DNA of 64,000 nucleotides from Parcubacteria group bacterium GW2011_GWA2_38_13b (GCA_000992445.2 LBUF02000001.1:1-64000), one strand, 5' to 3'; positions 33,783-42,137 are shown, counted from the first letter of the stretch. Program-made: numbers and translations. The notes: generated by a model not told the origin, from the sequence alone.

Positions 33783-34055
33783 CTATTTAACTGCCATTTT
33801 CAATGATTTTCCGGCTTTGAACTTTGGAACTTTTGTCGCGGCAATTTTTATTTTTTCGCCTGTTTTAGGATTAACGCCCATTCTAGCGGCTCTTTTGACA
33901 ACCGAAAAGGTGCCAAAACCAACCAATCTCACTTCATCGCCTTTTGTAAGGGCTTGCGTAACGGCATCCTCAAAATTAGCCACGAATCCAAAAATCGTTT
34001 TTTTTGGACAACCGCATTTGGCGACTATTTTATCAACCAATTGATCTTTTGTCAT
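33783..34055 (-). CDS. hup: HU-family DNA-binding protein
   Basis: A 90-residue bacterial HU/IHF-type histone-like protein. The helical N-terminus TKDQLVDKIVAK, the VRLVGFGTFSVVKRAAR core and the beta-arm GVNPKTGEKIKIAATKVPKF are classic. It binds and bends DNA as a dimer. It converges with tRNA-Gly; the long hairpin between them can terminate both. The CGCPKKTI segment in helix 2 has a Cys pair that is unusual for HU. Confidence 0.95.
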   Translation of the reverse strand: MTKDQLVDKIVAKCGCPKKTIFGFVANFEDAVTQALTKGDEVRLVGFGTFSVVKRAARMGVNPKTGEKIKIAATKVPKFKAGKSLKMAVK

Positions 34056-34069
34056 TTATGGAGTAATCG

Positions 34070-34165
34070 CGAATATACGAATATGCGCAAATATACAAAT
34101 AAGTAATGAATATTTTATTATCTGCGTATTGCTTTAAAATTCGTATATTTACGAATAATTCTGCT
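34070..34165. repeat. A/T-rich intergenic palindromic repeat
   Basis: GCGAATATACGAATATGCG on the left is partly mirrored by AATTCGTATATTTACGAAT on the right across about 60 bp. It lies between hup and ymdB and is non-coding. Confidence 0.45.
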
Positions 34166-34193
34166 AAAATTTATCGACCTTTAATTTATCTTT

Positions 34194-34994
34194 TTAGATT
34201 TCCAAAATAACATCCTTCTCTATTCTTTCAAATTTTTTCACTAAACCGGTATTGTAATCAATATCCATAAAAATTCCGTTTATACAAACCGTGTCGTTTT
34301 CGGAAATTTCAATATTTACCGGTCTTTGGGTTAAAAATTGTTCTATCGCCGATTCTTTATTGACTCCCAAGACAGATTCTTTAACACCGGTCATTCCCGC
34401 ATCCGTCACATAAAAAGTTTTTTTGGGCAAAATACGCGCGTCGCTCGTAGCAATATGGGTATGCGTGCCAATAAGCGCCGATACCCTGCCGTCAACATAA
34501 TAACCAAGGGCTACTTTTTCCGCCGTCGCTTCCGCGTGAAAATCAATAATTTTTATTTTTATATCTTCCAAAGCGTCATCCGCTAAAATTTCGTCCATTT
34601 TTCGAAAAGGACAATCCATGTGTTTTTTCATAAACATCCGACCGAGCAAGTTAATCACAAGAATTTTATAAACTCCAACTTCAACAATTTTCCAGCCGCT
34701 ACCCGGCGCGCCGGGAGGATAATTCGCCGGTCTTATTATTTTAGCGTCTTTTTGTTCTAAAATATTGGCAATTTCCTGCTTTGCCCAAATATGATTGCCA
34801 CCCGTTAAAAAATCAACTCCTCCGTTTATTATTTCATTATATGAAGCGTTAGTCACCCCCGCGCCATGAGACATATTCTCTCCATTGGCAATAACAAAAT
34901 CAGCGTTATATTTCAATTTTAAATCCGGCAGAACTTTTAGAAGCCCCTGCCGACCCGGTTTCCCCATAATGTCGCCGAAAAATAAAATCTTCAT
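34194..34994 (-). CDS. ymdB: YmdB-type metallophosphoesterase (TIGR00282)
   Basis: A 266-residue calcineurin-like phosphoesterase. Metal-ligand motifs are FFGDIMGKPGR, ANGENMSHG, GGNHIWAK, DFHAEATAEK and GTHTHIATSD. In Bacillus, YmdB hydrolyses 2',3'-cAMP and lies next to rny, as it does here: rny is the adjacent upstream gene. A 228-bp structured gap separates them. Its job here may be linked to RNA decay products. Confidence 0.92.
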   Translation of the reverse strand: MKILFFGDIMGKPGRQGLLKVLPDLKLKYNADFVIANGENMSHGAGVTNASYNEIINGGVDFLTGGNHIWAKQEIANILEQKDAKIIRPANYPPGAPGSGWKIVEVGVYKILVINLLGRMFMKKHMDCPFRKMDEILADDALEDIKIKIIDFHAEATAEKVALGYYVDGRVSALIGTHTHIATSDARILPKKTFYVTDAGMTGVKESVLGVNKESAIEQFLTQRPVNIEISENDTVCINGIFMDIDYNTGLVKKFERIEKDVILEI

Positions 34995-35222
34995 ACCAAT
35001 TTTCTCAGCGAAGCAAGTCCGAAGGACGCAGCTGAGATGTTAAGAAAATTGAGCACCCGGCACATATTCCAGCAACGAATATTGATTATTTATTGTATGA
35101 AGGCGAAGCCGCTTCGCTTTCAAATCATTGTTTGCCAAAATACGTGGTTGGAATATGTGCCAGGTAAAGGTTTTGTAATAAAATTTCGTGCGCCTTTGGC
35201 TTCGAAATTTTGACAAAGCCCT
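34995..35222. repeat. intergenic region with three nested inverted repeats
   Basis: No ORF is supported. Three inverted repeats lie side by side. (1) TTTTCTCAGC ... GCTGAGA, around a TCCGAAGGA hairpin loop. (2) CCGGCACATATTCCAGCAACG with CGTGGTTGGAATATGTGCCAGG (about 18 of 21 paired) across some 70 bp that itself contains GAAGGCGAAGCCGCTTCGCTTTC. (3) AAATTTCG ... CGAAATTT. The region would be in the rny-ymdB message leader and could serve as an RNA processing site or a repeat element. Confidence 0.55.
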
Positions 35223-36752
35223 TTACTTTGCGTACTCCACCGCCCTTAATTCTCTTATAACATTAACTTTAATCTCTCCGGGATATTTCAACTCGTCTTG
35301 TATACGATCGGCTATTTCTCGCGCTAATTTTATAGCTCCGAGATCGTCAATTTTATCCGGCGTTACGAAAATTCTTATTTCCCGACCGGCCTGGATAGCG
35401 TACGACTTCTCCACCCCCGCAAAAGAATTGGCTATTTTCTCAAGCTCCTCCAATCGTTTCAAGTAATTTTCCAAGCTATCTTTTCTCGCGCCTGGCCGCG
35501 CCGCGGAAACCGCTTCAGCCGCCGCTACAATATATGATTCCGGCGTACTAAACGGATAATCTTCGTGATGCGATTCCATAGCTCTTACAACTCCCTGCTC
35601 TATGCCGTATTTCTCCAAAATCCTTCTTCCGAGCTCCACGTGCGTTCCTTCTATTTCATGGTCAACGGCCTTTCCGATATCATGCAAAAGCGCGCCCTTT
35701 TTGGCAATTTCAACATTAGCTCCGAGTTCACGCGCTAACATCCCGGCCAAATGAGCGGCTTCAATTGAATGAAGCAAAACATTTTGACCATAGCTTGTCC
35801 GAAAATAAAGACGCCCCAACAAATGCACAATCTGCGCCGGAAACCCGATAATGCCCGTTTCAAATACGGCCGCCTCTCCCATTTCCTGTATTTTTTGCTT
35901 GATTTCCTTGCGCGATTCTTCCACCTTTTCTTCAATTTTTGCCGGCTGTATTCTACCGTCTTTAATTAATTTCTCAATGGTAAATCGGGCTATTTCCCTT
36001 CTTATCGGATCAAATCCCGAAATTGTAATCGCGCCCGGAGTTTCATCAACGATAATCTCAACACCGGTAGCCCTTTCCAACGCTTTAATATTTCTGCCTT
36101 CGCGTCCGATAATCCTGCCCTTCAATTCATCGCTAGGTATACTTACTATTGATGTCATAATATCAGCGACATTAGAACGAGCATATCTTTGAATTGAAAG
36201 AGTCATTATATCAAAAGCTCTTTTCTCAATCGTATCAACTTTTTCCTGCTCAAGTTTTTTGATTGTTTTTATAATCTCCTCGCTATAATCCTTTTTTATG
36301 GATTCCAAAAGATTATTCTTCGCTTCCTGCTCGCTCATTTTGGCCATCGTCTCCAGCACTTTCTTTTCGTCTTCGTGCATTTTCGCCAATTCCGCTTTTA
36401 TACGCCTTACTTCTTCTATCTTGCGAACCAAATCGATTTTTTCTTTTTCAAAAATTTCGCCTTTTTTGTCTAAAATTTCTTCTTTGCGCGAAACCCGTTC
36501 CGCTTGCCTTGCAAGCTGCACCATCCTTTCCTTCTCTTCTCTTTTTGCCTCCTCTAAAAATTTTACCGCGCGATCTTTGGCATGAAAAACAATGTCTTTC
36601 GCTTCGGTCTTGGCGCTTTCCATCATTGTCGTTATTTTTTCCTCAATACTTCCGATCTGCCTTCTAGCGATTGACTGGCGAGCCAAATACCCCAACATGG
36701 AACCGACTGCCAGAGATCCAAAACCTATAACTATAAAAATTAATTGCGGCAT
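35223..36752 (-). CDS. rny: ribonuclease Y
   Basis: A 509-residue membrane-anchored endoribonuclease. It has an N-terminal hydrophobic helix (QLIFIVIGFGSLAVGSMLGYL), a long Glu/Lys-rich coiled coil to about residue 195, a KH domain (GRIIGREGRNIKALE), then an HD domain with the metal pair in LLHDIGKAVDHE, and the C-terminal RNase Y domain. Architecture and length are those of Bacillus RNase Y. It initiates mRNA decay at the membrane. With RNase J it forms the core decay machinery here. Confidence 0.96.
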   Translation of the reverse strand: MPQLIFIVIGFGSLAVGSMLGYLARQSIARRQIGSIEEKITTMMESAKTEAKDIVFHAKDRAVKFLEEAKREEKERMVQLARQAERVSRKEEILDKKGEIFEKEKIDLVRKIEEVRRIKAELAKMHEDEKKVLETMAKMSEQEAKNNLLESIKKDYSEEIIKTIKKLEQEKVDTIEKRAFDIMTLSIQRYARSNVADIMTSIVSIPSDELKGRIIGREGRNIKALERATGVEIIVDETPGAITISGFDPIRREIARFTIEKLIKDGRIQPAKIEEKVEESRKEIKQKIQEMGEAAVFETGIIGFPAQIVHLLGRLYFRTSYGQNVLLHSIEAAHLAGMLARELGANVEIAKKGALLHDIGKAVDHEIEGTHVELGRRILEKYGIEQGVVRAMESHHEDYPFSTPESYIVAAAEAVSAARPGARKDSLENYLKRLEELEKIANSFAGVEKSYAIQAGREIRIFVTPDKIDDLGAIKLAREIADRIQDELKYPGEIKVNVIRELRAVEYAK

Positions 36753-37058
36753 AAATAGAACAATCCCGATTGTTTAATAAGGTAAAAGCGGACAACAAAT
36801 GCTTATTTTTTTTTATTATTTTATTTGTAATAAAAAAATACGCGCACGAAAAAATACGTAAAATACTCGAAAAACTATTCGTATCTTTATACCTATTAAT
36901 GTAATCGGAATGAATTAATAACATATAATGACCTTATGCTAACAGATGAAACAATAATTGTAAATATTCATATTTAGGAAATACTAAAAACAAAAAAATT
37001 CCCTGGTCTAAAGAATAAAAAACCACTGATTTCTCAGCGGTTTTTTATTTTTAAATAC
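36753..37058. other. 306-bp intergenic region upstream of rny
   Basis: I see no gene. It is very A/T-rich, with long A/T homopolymers, and must contain the rny promoter, although no unambiguous -35/-10 pair stands out. It ends with the terminator at 37017-37050, next to the left island repeat. Confidence 0.5.
37017..37050. terminator. intrinsic terminator at the left island edge
   Basis: AAAAAACC-A-CTGA and TCAG-C-GGTTTTTT pair around TTTC, flanked by A- and T-runs. It can stop minus-strand transcripts leaving the island. Confidence 0.75.
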
Positions 37059-37418
37059 GAAATTAGCTGTGTCTCCTGAACAAAATCCCGATGTGGAATG
37101 AATCGTTCCGCCACTGCCTCGCTTCACTCGGCAACACCAAAGAAAAATGTCTCTTGCTTTCTTGATTTGGCGGGGGTGAAATTTTTCTTGAAAAAGGAAA
37201 GGACATTTTTCTTTGGTGCTCTGCCCTCAAGGTCTCGGGCAGGTGGCGGAACAATGCGGACGAAGTTTTGGCAAAACTATTTTTTGGGGAAAGGATTTGC
37301 CAAAACTTCGGCTGATTTGTTTTTGAATTCGGATGTCGCAAATGGAAAAGGAGGGGTTTGGGGAGGAATTTTCCATTTGCTCCTCTTTTTGTTTTGGGGG
37401 AATTCGGGGCGGACAAAA
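37059..37418 (+). repeat. left inverted repeat of the island (IR-L, 360 bp)
   Basis: Almost identical, in reverse orientation, to 42406-42787. The ORFs running through both copies translate identically over the shared part. It differs by lacking a 22-bp segment near its outer end, which is bounded in the other copy by the direct repeat ACAAAATCC. The element is itself built of nested palindromes: GTTCCGCCAC/GTGGCGGAAC (37105, 37243), the 17-bp pair starting CACCAAAGAAAAATG (37135, 37202), the 15-bp pair CGAAGTTTTGGCAAA (37261, 37296) and GCAAATGGAAAA (37338, 37369). No transposase is encoded. Confidence 0.9.
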
Positions 37419-37425
37419 AAACAGA

Positions 37426-37944
37426 TTACTTAATCCAATAAGACCAAGGCCATTTAAAAATTTCAGACAAAATACCTAATATTATAAATAAAATTAAAAC
37501 AATAATTGGAAACCAAAGAATCTTTGCTGACAATCTTTGCTTATCGCTTGGCACAAAAAGTATGTGAATTAAAATTGCAAAAATAGATAATACAGTTGCT
37601 AGAGAAACAATCAATAAGATAGCTGATAAAAAAGAGGTCGCTGACTTTACAATACTCACATCAATTATAAGTAACGCAAGTATCGCAGAGAATACACCAA
37701 TAGTTTCAATATTTTTATTTGATTGGTCTACTATTTTTTCATTATACAATTCAATTTTTTCATTGACCTTCACAAGATCGGCTTCTGTATCTTTAATTTT
37801 TTCCCCAAACTTATTTAATATTTCGGGATATAATTTCAATTCTTCTGTCTGTGACATGGATTCTGGAATGACAATCTTTTCCCAATCCTCCTTAGGTTTG
37901 CCTCCAGTTTCAGAATTTGATTTTGGTAAAATTATTTCCTTCAT
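37426..37944 (-). CDS. coiled-coil membrane protein of the island protease module
   Basis: A 172-residue protein. Residues 1-80 are hydrophilic and helical (KIKDTEADLVKVNEKIELYNEKI is a likely coiled coil). Residues about 82-165 contain three or four membrane helices (IGVFSAILALLIIDVSIV, FLSAILLIVSLATVLSIFAILIHIL and ILWFPIIVLILFIILGIL). I do not recognise the family. It is the last gene of the three-gene module with the serine protease, starting 2 bp after the middle gene. Membrane proteins in this position are often the killing or signalling part of defence operons, which is inference only. Confidence 0.6.
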   Translation of the reverse strand: MKEIILPKSNSETGGKPKEDWEKIVIPESMSQTEELKLYPEILNKFGEKIKDTEADLVKVNEKIELYNEKIVDQSNKNIETIGVFSAILALLIIDVSIVKSATSFLSAILLIVSLATVLSIFAILIHILFVPSDKQRLSAKILWFPIIVLILFIILGILSEIFKWPWSYWIK

Positions 37945-37946
37945 AT

Positions 37947-38594
37947 TTAAATTATGGTCTTTTCTGCTTCAGTAGTTGCAACAAGAACAAATTTTTTCAG
38001 AGTTTCTTTACCAAATTCGTTTTTATTTATATCTTCTTGCAAGCTATTTATATCCCTTGTTATGACAACTCCTTCTTTTTTTAGTCCATTTTTATCATTT
38101 GCAAAACCAGTTTCATATAATTGAGAATTATTTGAAATAACTTCGTTAATTTTGGTTTTTTCATTAAGGCGAACAACAATCTCTGTGGGGTTTAGATTCG
38201 ATATTTTCGATTTATCAAAAAGAGACTTCATTTCGTCGATGTTAGCTTCCTTGAAATATCTAAATACCACACCTACCCTACCAATAACAACTGAAAGCTT
38301 TTCAATAACATTAAATATTTTATCGTGATTATTTGTTATAAATGCCTTGTCTTTTGAAAAAAAATCAATTCTATTTTTCGAAAGGTTGATATTCACCAAT
38401 GGAGAATTTATGACCACCCTAGGAATTTCAGACGGGGCATTATTAGGAATTCCAATTATTTGTGCACTTAAATCATTACCAAACTGTTCTTTAATAACCA
38501 AAGATGCATTTTCGGGCATACCCTGGAAGTCATTCTTAAAAAATAATCCTAATTGTATTTGTATAAATTGTTTTTCCATAAATTTTATTTCCAT
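37947..38594 (-). CDS. hypothetical protein, middle gene of the protease module
   Basis: A 215-residue soluble protein without a recognised domain. It has mixed strands and helices, no Cys, and a segment NLNPTEIVVRLNEKTKINEVISNN. Its ATG overlaps the stop of the protease gene by 10 bp (the ATG at 38579 is an alternative), so the two are translationally coupled. It may be a regulator, adaptor or substrate of the protease. Base composition is A/T-rich like the rest of the island. Confidence 0.55.
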   Translation of the reverse strand: MEIKFMEKQFIQIQLGLFFKNDFQGMPENASLVIKEQFGNDLSAQIIGIPNNAPSEIPRVVINSPLVNINLSKNRIDFFSKDKAFITNNHDKIFNVIEKLSVVIGRVGVVFRYFKEANIDEMKSLFDKSKISNLNPTEIVVRLNEKTKINEVISNNSQLYETGFANDKNGLKKEGVVITRDINSLQEDINKNEFGKETLKKFVLVATTEAEKTII

Positions 38595-39616
38595 CCTTGC
38601 TCGACGACTCGCATCACAACTTGTTCTTGTGGAACCTGAATCATGCCTTGCAGTGTCTGTTGTGGAACCATTACTTGTTGACGTTTAAATTCCATTGTTA
38701 AGCCATAAGCCTTTGGAAGTTCGGCACTTTCAACAAAAGCAACTTTATATTCTTTCTTGTTTTGACTTGCGTTCATTCCAATTTCATTTTCTGGATTCCA
38801 AACCACTTTTTGTAACTCCATTTCATTGGCATATTCAGAATAAAGTTTAGACATTAAATCGGAAAGTGTTGTATCTGCATAAACTATAGATTTTACATTC
38901 AATTCTTCTTTTGCCTCTTTTCTTCCAATAAAGTATGTATGTGAATAAAGTTTTTCGGTAAACGCTTCAACAATTTTCTCAATTTGATCTTCCTTCATTG
39001 GTTCTTTGTGACTCTTGAGCAATCTTTTCGCTAAAAGACGAATCAAATTATGTGTTCGATTTACATTCCCAAGTGCAAGAGGATGAATTTGTGGATTTGA
39101 CTCCATAAATTTATTAAAAATCTTTGTTAGATCTTCATCGCTTTTAATGCCAAATTTATTTTTTGCTAAATCAAAATATGAGATAACATCCTCAACAGAG
39201 ATGGGAATTTTATTTTGTGGGTTTGTTGGGTCAGACGGATTAAATACATTTGCTGTTGAAGGATCAATTGGTGAAATTTCTGAAAGATCACTCATAACTA
39301 TTTCGTCCGCCCCTAAAGCAATCATTGTTCCCGCACTGTGTGCTTTGTAAGGGACAATAACAGAGAAAGTATCACAATACTCTCGTATCATTGAAACGAG
39401 CCTCCAAGGCACCATAGTGTCCCCGCCTGCGGTATAAAGAAAAAGATCAATTTTAGGCACTTTCGTGCCAATTTTTCGAAGTTGCTCGCTAACTATGGGA
39501 ATAATATCCATAGCAACACGGGCATTTACAGGTCCTTGCCTATCACTTGTTATGTAGGTAATGACCTTTGAACCTCTATTTTCTTCAATTTTCTTTATGA
39601 GTTCTGCTTTTGACAT
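38585..39616 (-). CDS. SDH/ClpP-class serine protease
   Basis: A 343-residue protein of the serine-dehydrogenase-proteinase (SDH_sah, ClpP/SppA-fold) family. Crotonase-fold protease motifs are visible: YTAGGDT near residue 61 (oxyanion hole), AHSAGTMIALGADEIVM with the likely nucleophile Ser94, and SEISPIDPS near residue 112. A 220-residue helical C-terminal region follows, ending in Gln-rich strands (QQVMVPQQTLQGMIQVPQEQVVM). There is no signal peptide, so it acts in the cytoplasm or at the inner membrane face. It heads a three-gene operon with its own leaderless-type promoter, next to restriction-modification genes inside inverted repeats. A defence or abortive-infection role is my inference. 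Confidence 0.78.
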   Translation of the reverse strand: MSKAELIKKIEENRGSKVITYITSDRQGPVNARVAMDIIPIVSEQLRKIGTKVPKIDLFLYTAGGDTMVPWRLVSMIREYCDTFSVIVPYKAHSAGTMIALGADEIVMSDLSEISPIDPSTANVFNPSDPTNPQNKIPISVEDVISYFDLAKNKFGIKSDEDLTKIFNKFMESNPQIHPLALGNVNRTHNLIRLLAKRLLKSHKEPMKEDQIEKIVEAFTEKLYSHTYFIGRKEAKEELNVKSIVYADTTLSDLMSKLYSEYANEMELQKVVWNPENEIGMNASQNKKEYKVAFVESAELPKAYGLTMEFKRQQVMVPQQTLQGMIQVPQEQVVMRVVEQGWK

Positions 39617-39622
39617 ATTAGT

Positions 39623-39651
39623 ATGTTAGCATTTTTAACCCTTAATATCAA
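39623..39651 (-). promoter_or_regulatory. promoter of the protease module, leaderless
   Basis: On the minus strand: TTGATA, a 17-bp spacer and TAACAT, then 6 nt to the protease ATG. It lies in the 41-bp gap after the second methylase and makes the module a separate transcription unit. Confidence 0.5.
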
Positions 39652-39657
39652 TGATTT

Positions 39658-40413
39658 TTAATTTATTTTTTGAAACACGAAAAGGTGTTCATGCATTATT
39701 AACAAAAAATTTGATTCCTTTGATTTCGTAACCCAAAAACCTGTTGCTTTGCAATTAAACTGTCTTTTTATTATGTCCTCTTTTAAAACAAAACCTACTT
39801 TCAAAAATCTTTCCATGACCTTAAAAGCAAGCGGTTGATACATTTTATTTCTGCGCGTATCTCCCATTAAAATTGCACAGTATTTTCCTTTCTTTAAAAC
39901 TCGAAACAATTCTTTAGCGACTTTTTCTATTTCATCAACAAAAGTGTCTATGTCGTGAATACCTGACAAATCTTCTTTAATTTTACCTTTGCTATATTTT
40001 ATGATGTCAGCGTAAGGGGGATGAGTTAAAACAAAATCAATTTCATTGTCCTTAATAAAACCCATATCTCTCGCATCACACTTTACCACTCTCTGTTTTG
40101 CTTTGTTATCAACTTCAAATTCAAGAGATTTCCTCGTCCTTTCTAGCGCCTCCTCATTAACATCAATGCAAGTAATGTGGCGATTTAAAATTTTTGCTTC
40201 TATTGCAGTAGTGCCTCCACCGATCATGCAATCGAGCAAGTGATCTTTCTCTTTTGAGTAGCGTAAAATAAGATTACGGGCTACTTCGGGAGACCAGTTT
40301 CCACGCCAGTCAGAAGTATGTGTTGCCCAATTACCACGACGAGGAAAAGCCCATACTGTTGTACATTCTAGTTCAAATTCATCTGGGTTAAGTTTCAGCT
40401 CTTTTTCAGACAT
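39658..40413 (-). CDS. DNA N4/N6 methyltransferase (second methylase of the RM locus)
   Basis: A 251-residue amino-methyltransferase. The SAM motif I is DCMIGGGTT (residues 61-69) and the catalytic motif IV is HPPY (131-134), in the order I then IV. The target-recognition part is probably C-terminal (KRQFNCKATGFWV). The sequence WAFPRRGNWATHTSDWRGNW near the N-terminus is typical of small modification methylases that use double Trp/Gly segments. It abuts the nuclease gene (TAAATG junction). It probably protects the same site as the Dam-like enzyme, or its hemimethylated or single-stranded form. Confidence 0.8.
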   Translation of the reverse strand: MSEKELKLNPDEFELECTTVWAFPRRGNWATHTSDWRGNWSPEVARNLILRYSKEKDHLLDCMIGGGTTAIEAKILNRHITCIDVNEEALERTRKSLEFEVDNKAKQRVVKCDARDMGFIKDNEIDFVLTHPPYADIIKYSKGKIKEDLSGIHDIDTFVDEIEKVAKELFRVLKKGKYCAILMGDTRRNKMYQPLAFKVMERFLKVGFVLKEDIIKRQFNCKATGFWVTKSKESNFLLIMHEHLFVFQKIN

Positions 40414-41172
40414 TTAGACAATTTTATATTTTTTAGATTTAACTAATTTAATAGAATCGTAATTATTTTTATCTGTAAACTTATACTGCCAAATTAAATA
40501 CTCATCAACTCTTTTTTCAAAAAACAATAGAAAGACTTCTTTCTTTGTATGTTCTGTCCATTGTCTGTATGGATAATATAATTGTCTAATTATTGTGTTT
40601 TTTGTAGATGAATTTTTAGCTTCTATTAGAACAATTTTATTTTTTCCTTCATAACCAGCGTCAACTTCTGTCTGGACTCCTTTTGTCTCAATTGTGGTAT
40701 TGCCAATTTTATAACTAAACTCCGGTGTGTACTTTCTTCCTCTAATTGTTAGGACAAGCGAAGGATCGTCCATGAATGTTCTGATAAGACTTGAAGCATA
40801 GGCAAAATCAAGATGTTGCATCTCAGAATTTCCAATTTTTGCCGTGTCTAAATCAAAATCGAGCTTAGTATTATAAATTTCAGCTTCACTTTTAATTTCA
40901 GGAATATCAACATACCCCTCAGCTTTTACAAGAACATATTGACCATTTTTAACTGGCAATAAGACTAACCCGTTTTCTTTCATTATTGCTGGAACACTTT
41001 CTCTCGTATCCATTTTACATAAAATCCGAACCTCTTTTTCTGTTGTACTTTTAAAATTTTGAACTGATTTTTTTATATCTTTTGCAGATAAATAAAATGG
41101 TGATTTAGAAAAATTATGTTCTATAATTTTATTATCTTTAAATATTTTTATCCAAGAATTATTGTTAGCCAT
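40414..41172 (-). CDS. type II restriction endonuclease, PD-(D/E)XK-like
   Basis: A 252-residue protein. The C-terminal domain has TEVDAGYEGKNKIVLIEAKNSS, that is Asp171 and Glu184-x-Lys186 of a PD-(D/E)XK core, followed by an R-Q-L-YYPYRQW helix. The N-terminal 110 residues are probably DNA-recognition or dimerisation sequence. It does not resemble R.DpnII, although a Dam-type methylase is adjacent, so the recognition sequence is uncertain. It lies between the two methylase genes (4 bp and 0 bp gaps), the usual type II layout. Confidence 0.72.
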   Translation of the reverse strand: MANNNSWIKIFKDNKIIEHNFSKSPFYLSAKDIKKSVQNFKSTTEKEVRILCKMDTRESVPAIMKENGLVLLPVKNGQYVLVKAEGYVDIPEIKSEAEIYNTKLDFDLDTAKIGNSEMQHLDFAYASSLIRTFMDDPSLVLTIRGRKYTPEFSYKIGNTTIETKGVQTEVDAGYEGKNKIVLIEAKNSSTKNTIIRQLYYPYRQWTEHTKKEVFLLFFEKRVDEYLIWQYKFTDKNNYDSIKLVKSKKYKIV

Positions 41173-41176
41173 AAAT

Positions 41177-42133
41177 TTAATAGTTAGTTACCAATACCTC
41201 TGTAATTTTACCTCTTTTAGAAGCATCGGAGTTAATGGCACGACCTGCTTGTACTTTTGTAATACGGGTACCTTTAATATCGGAATAAATTTTGTTAATA
41301 AATGGCGTGTCGGAATTAGAAAGCATAACAAAACAACCTCGTTTGTGTAATTCTACAAATGAATCTCTTAGTTCAGTTTGCTCTTTATCTAAAAATCCCT
41401 CGCTAGTATATGAAGTAAATGAAGCGGTTTTACTTACGGGGTAATATGGTGGATCAAAATAAACAAAATCTCCTTTTTTGGCTTTTTTAAGCACTTCCTT
41501 ATAATCCTGTTTTTTTATCTCAACATTTTTCAATGCTTTTGATGCTTTTCTAAGATTATTTTCATCACAAATAAGTGGATTTTCATATTTTCCAAACGGA
41601 ACATTAAATCCACCTCTGCTATTCACGCGATACATACCATTGAAACATGTTCTGTTTAGGTAAATAAAACGAGAAGCAATATTTAGATCAGGAAGTTTTT
41701 CTGGATTTTGTGCCCTTATTTTTAGAAAATATTCTTTATCTAGCTTATGTTTTTTGAGTGATTTTATTAAATTTTCAACATCATTTTTAATCACATTATA
41801 AGTAATGACAAGTTCACTGTTTAAATCAGAAAGATAAGCTGTCTCAGGAAGCAGATCGAAGAATACAGCACCTCCACCGACAAATGGTTCAAAATACTTT
41901 CCGCTTTTCGGATCAAATTTTTCTGGCGGATAAAGATTCATTAAGCGAAATTGTGCAAGAAGTTGCCTTTTTCCACCAACCCATTTGACAAAAGGTTTTG
42001 GTTTTTCTGCAATAATACGAGAAGAATCTTCTATGAGATTTTTCTTATCTGCAAGCGAAAAAACTCTGTGAGCATAAATTGCATTTATGTTAAAAGTTTC
42101 TTTAATTTCTAAAATTGCTTGGTCTTTTGTCAT
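41177..42133 (-). CDS. Dam-type DNA adenine-N6 methyltransferase
   Basis: A 318-residue alpha-class adenine methylase of the Dam/M.DpnIIA family. Motif X is FVKWVGGKRQLL (residues 48-59), motif I is FEPFVGGGAVFF (81-92), and the catalytic motif IV is DPPY (227-230). Compared with E. coli Dam there is an N-terminal extension of about 47 residues. Family members methylate GATC or related A-containing sites. It is the first structural gene after the C-protein-like regulator and starts 4 bp after it. Together with the nuclease and second methylase it forms a type II system. Confidence 0.9.
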   Translation of the reverse strand: MTKDQAILEIKETFNINAIYAHRVFSLADKKNLIEDSSRIIAEKPKPFVKWVGGKRQLLAQFRLMNLYPPEKFDPKSGKYFEPFVGGGAVFFDLLPETAYLSDLNSELVITYNVIKNDVENLIKSLKKHKLDKEYFLKIRAQNPEKLPDLNIASRFIYLNRTCFNGMYRVNSRGGFNVPFGKYENPLICDENNLRKASKALKNVEIKKQDYKEVLKKAKKGDFVYFDPPYYPVSKTASFTSYTSEGFLDKEQTELRDSFVELHKRGCFVMLSNSDTPFINKIYSDIKGTRITKVQAGRAINSDASKRGKITEVLVTNY

Positions 42134-42137
42134 AGGT

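Noticed and set aside
37063-37416. 117-residue antisense ORF in the left repeat (and 42408-42791)
   Set aside because: Same reason: it is a reading frame through the palindromic repeat, extended differently at the two ends.
37098-37433. 111-residue ORF in the left repeat (and the same protein in 42385-42783)
   Set aside because: It is identical in both repeat copies but coincides with nested palindromes. It has no start signal, no family, and an equally long antisense ORF. I treat the repeats as non-coding.
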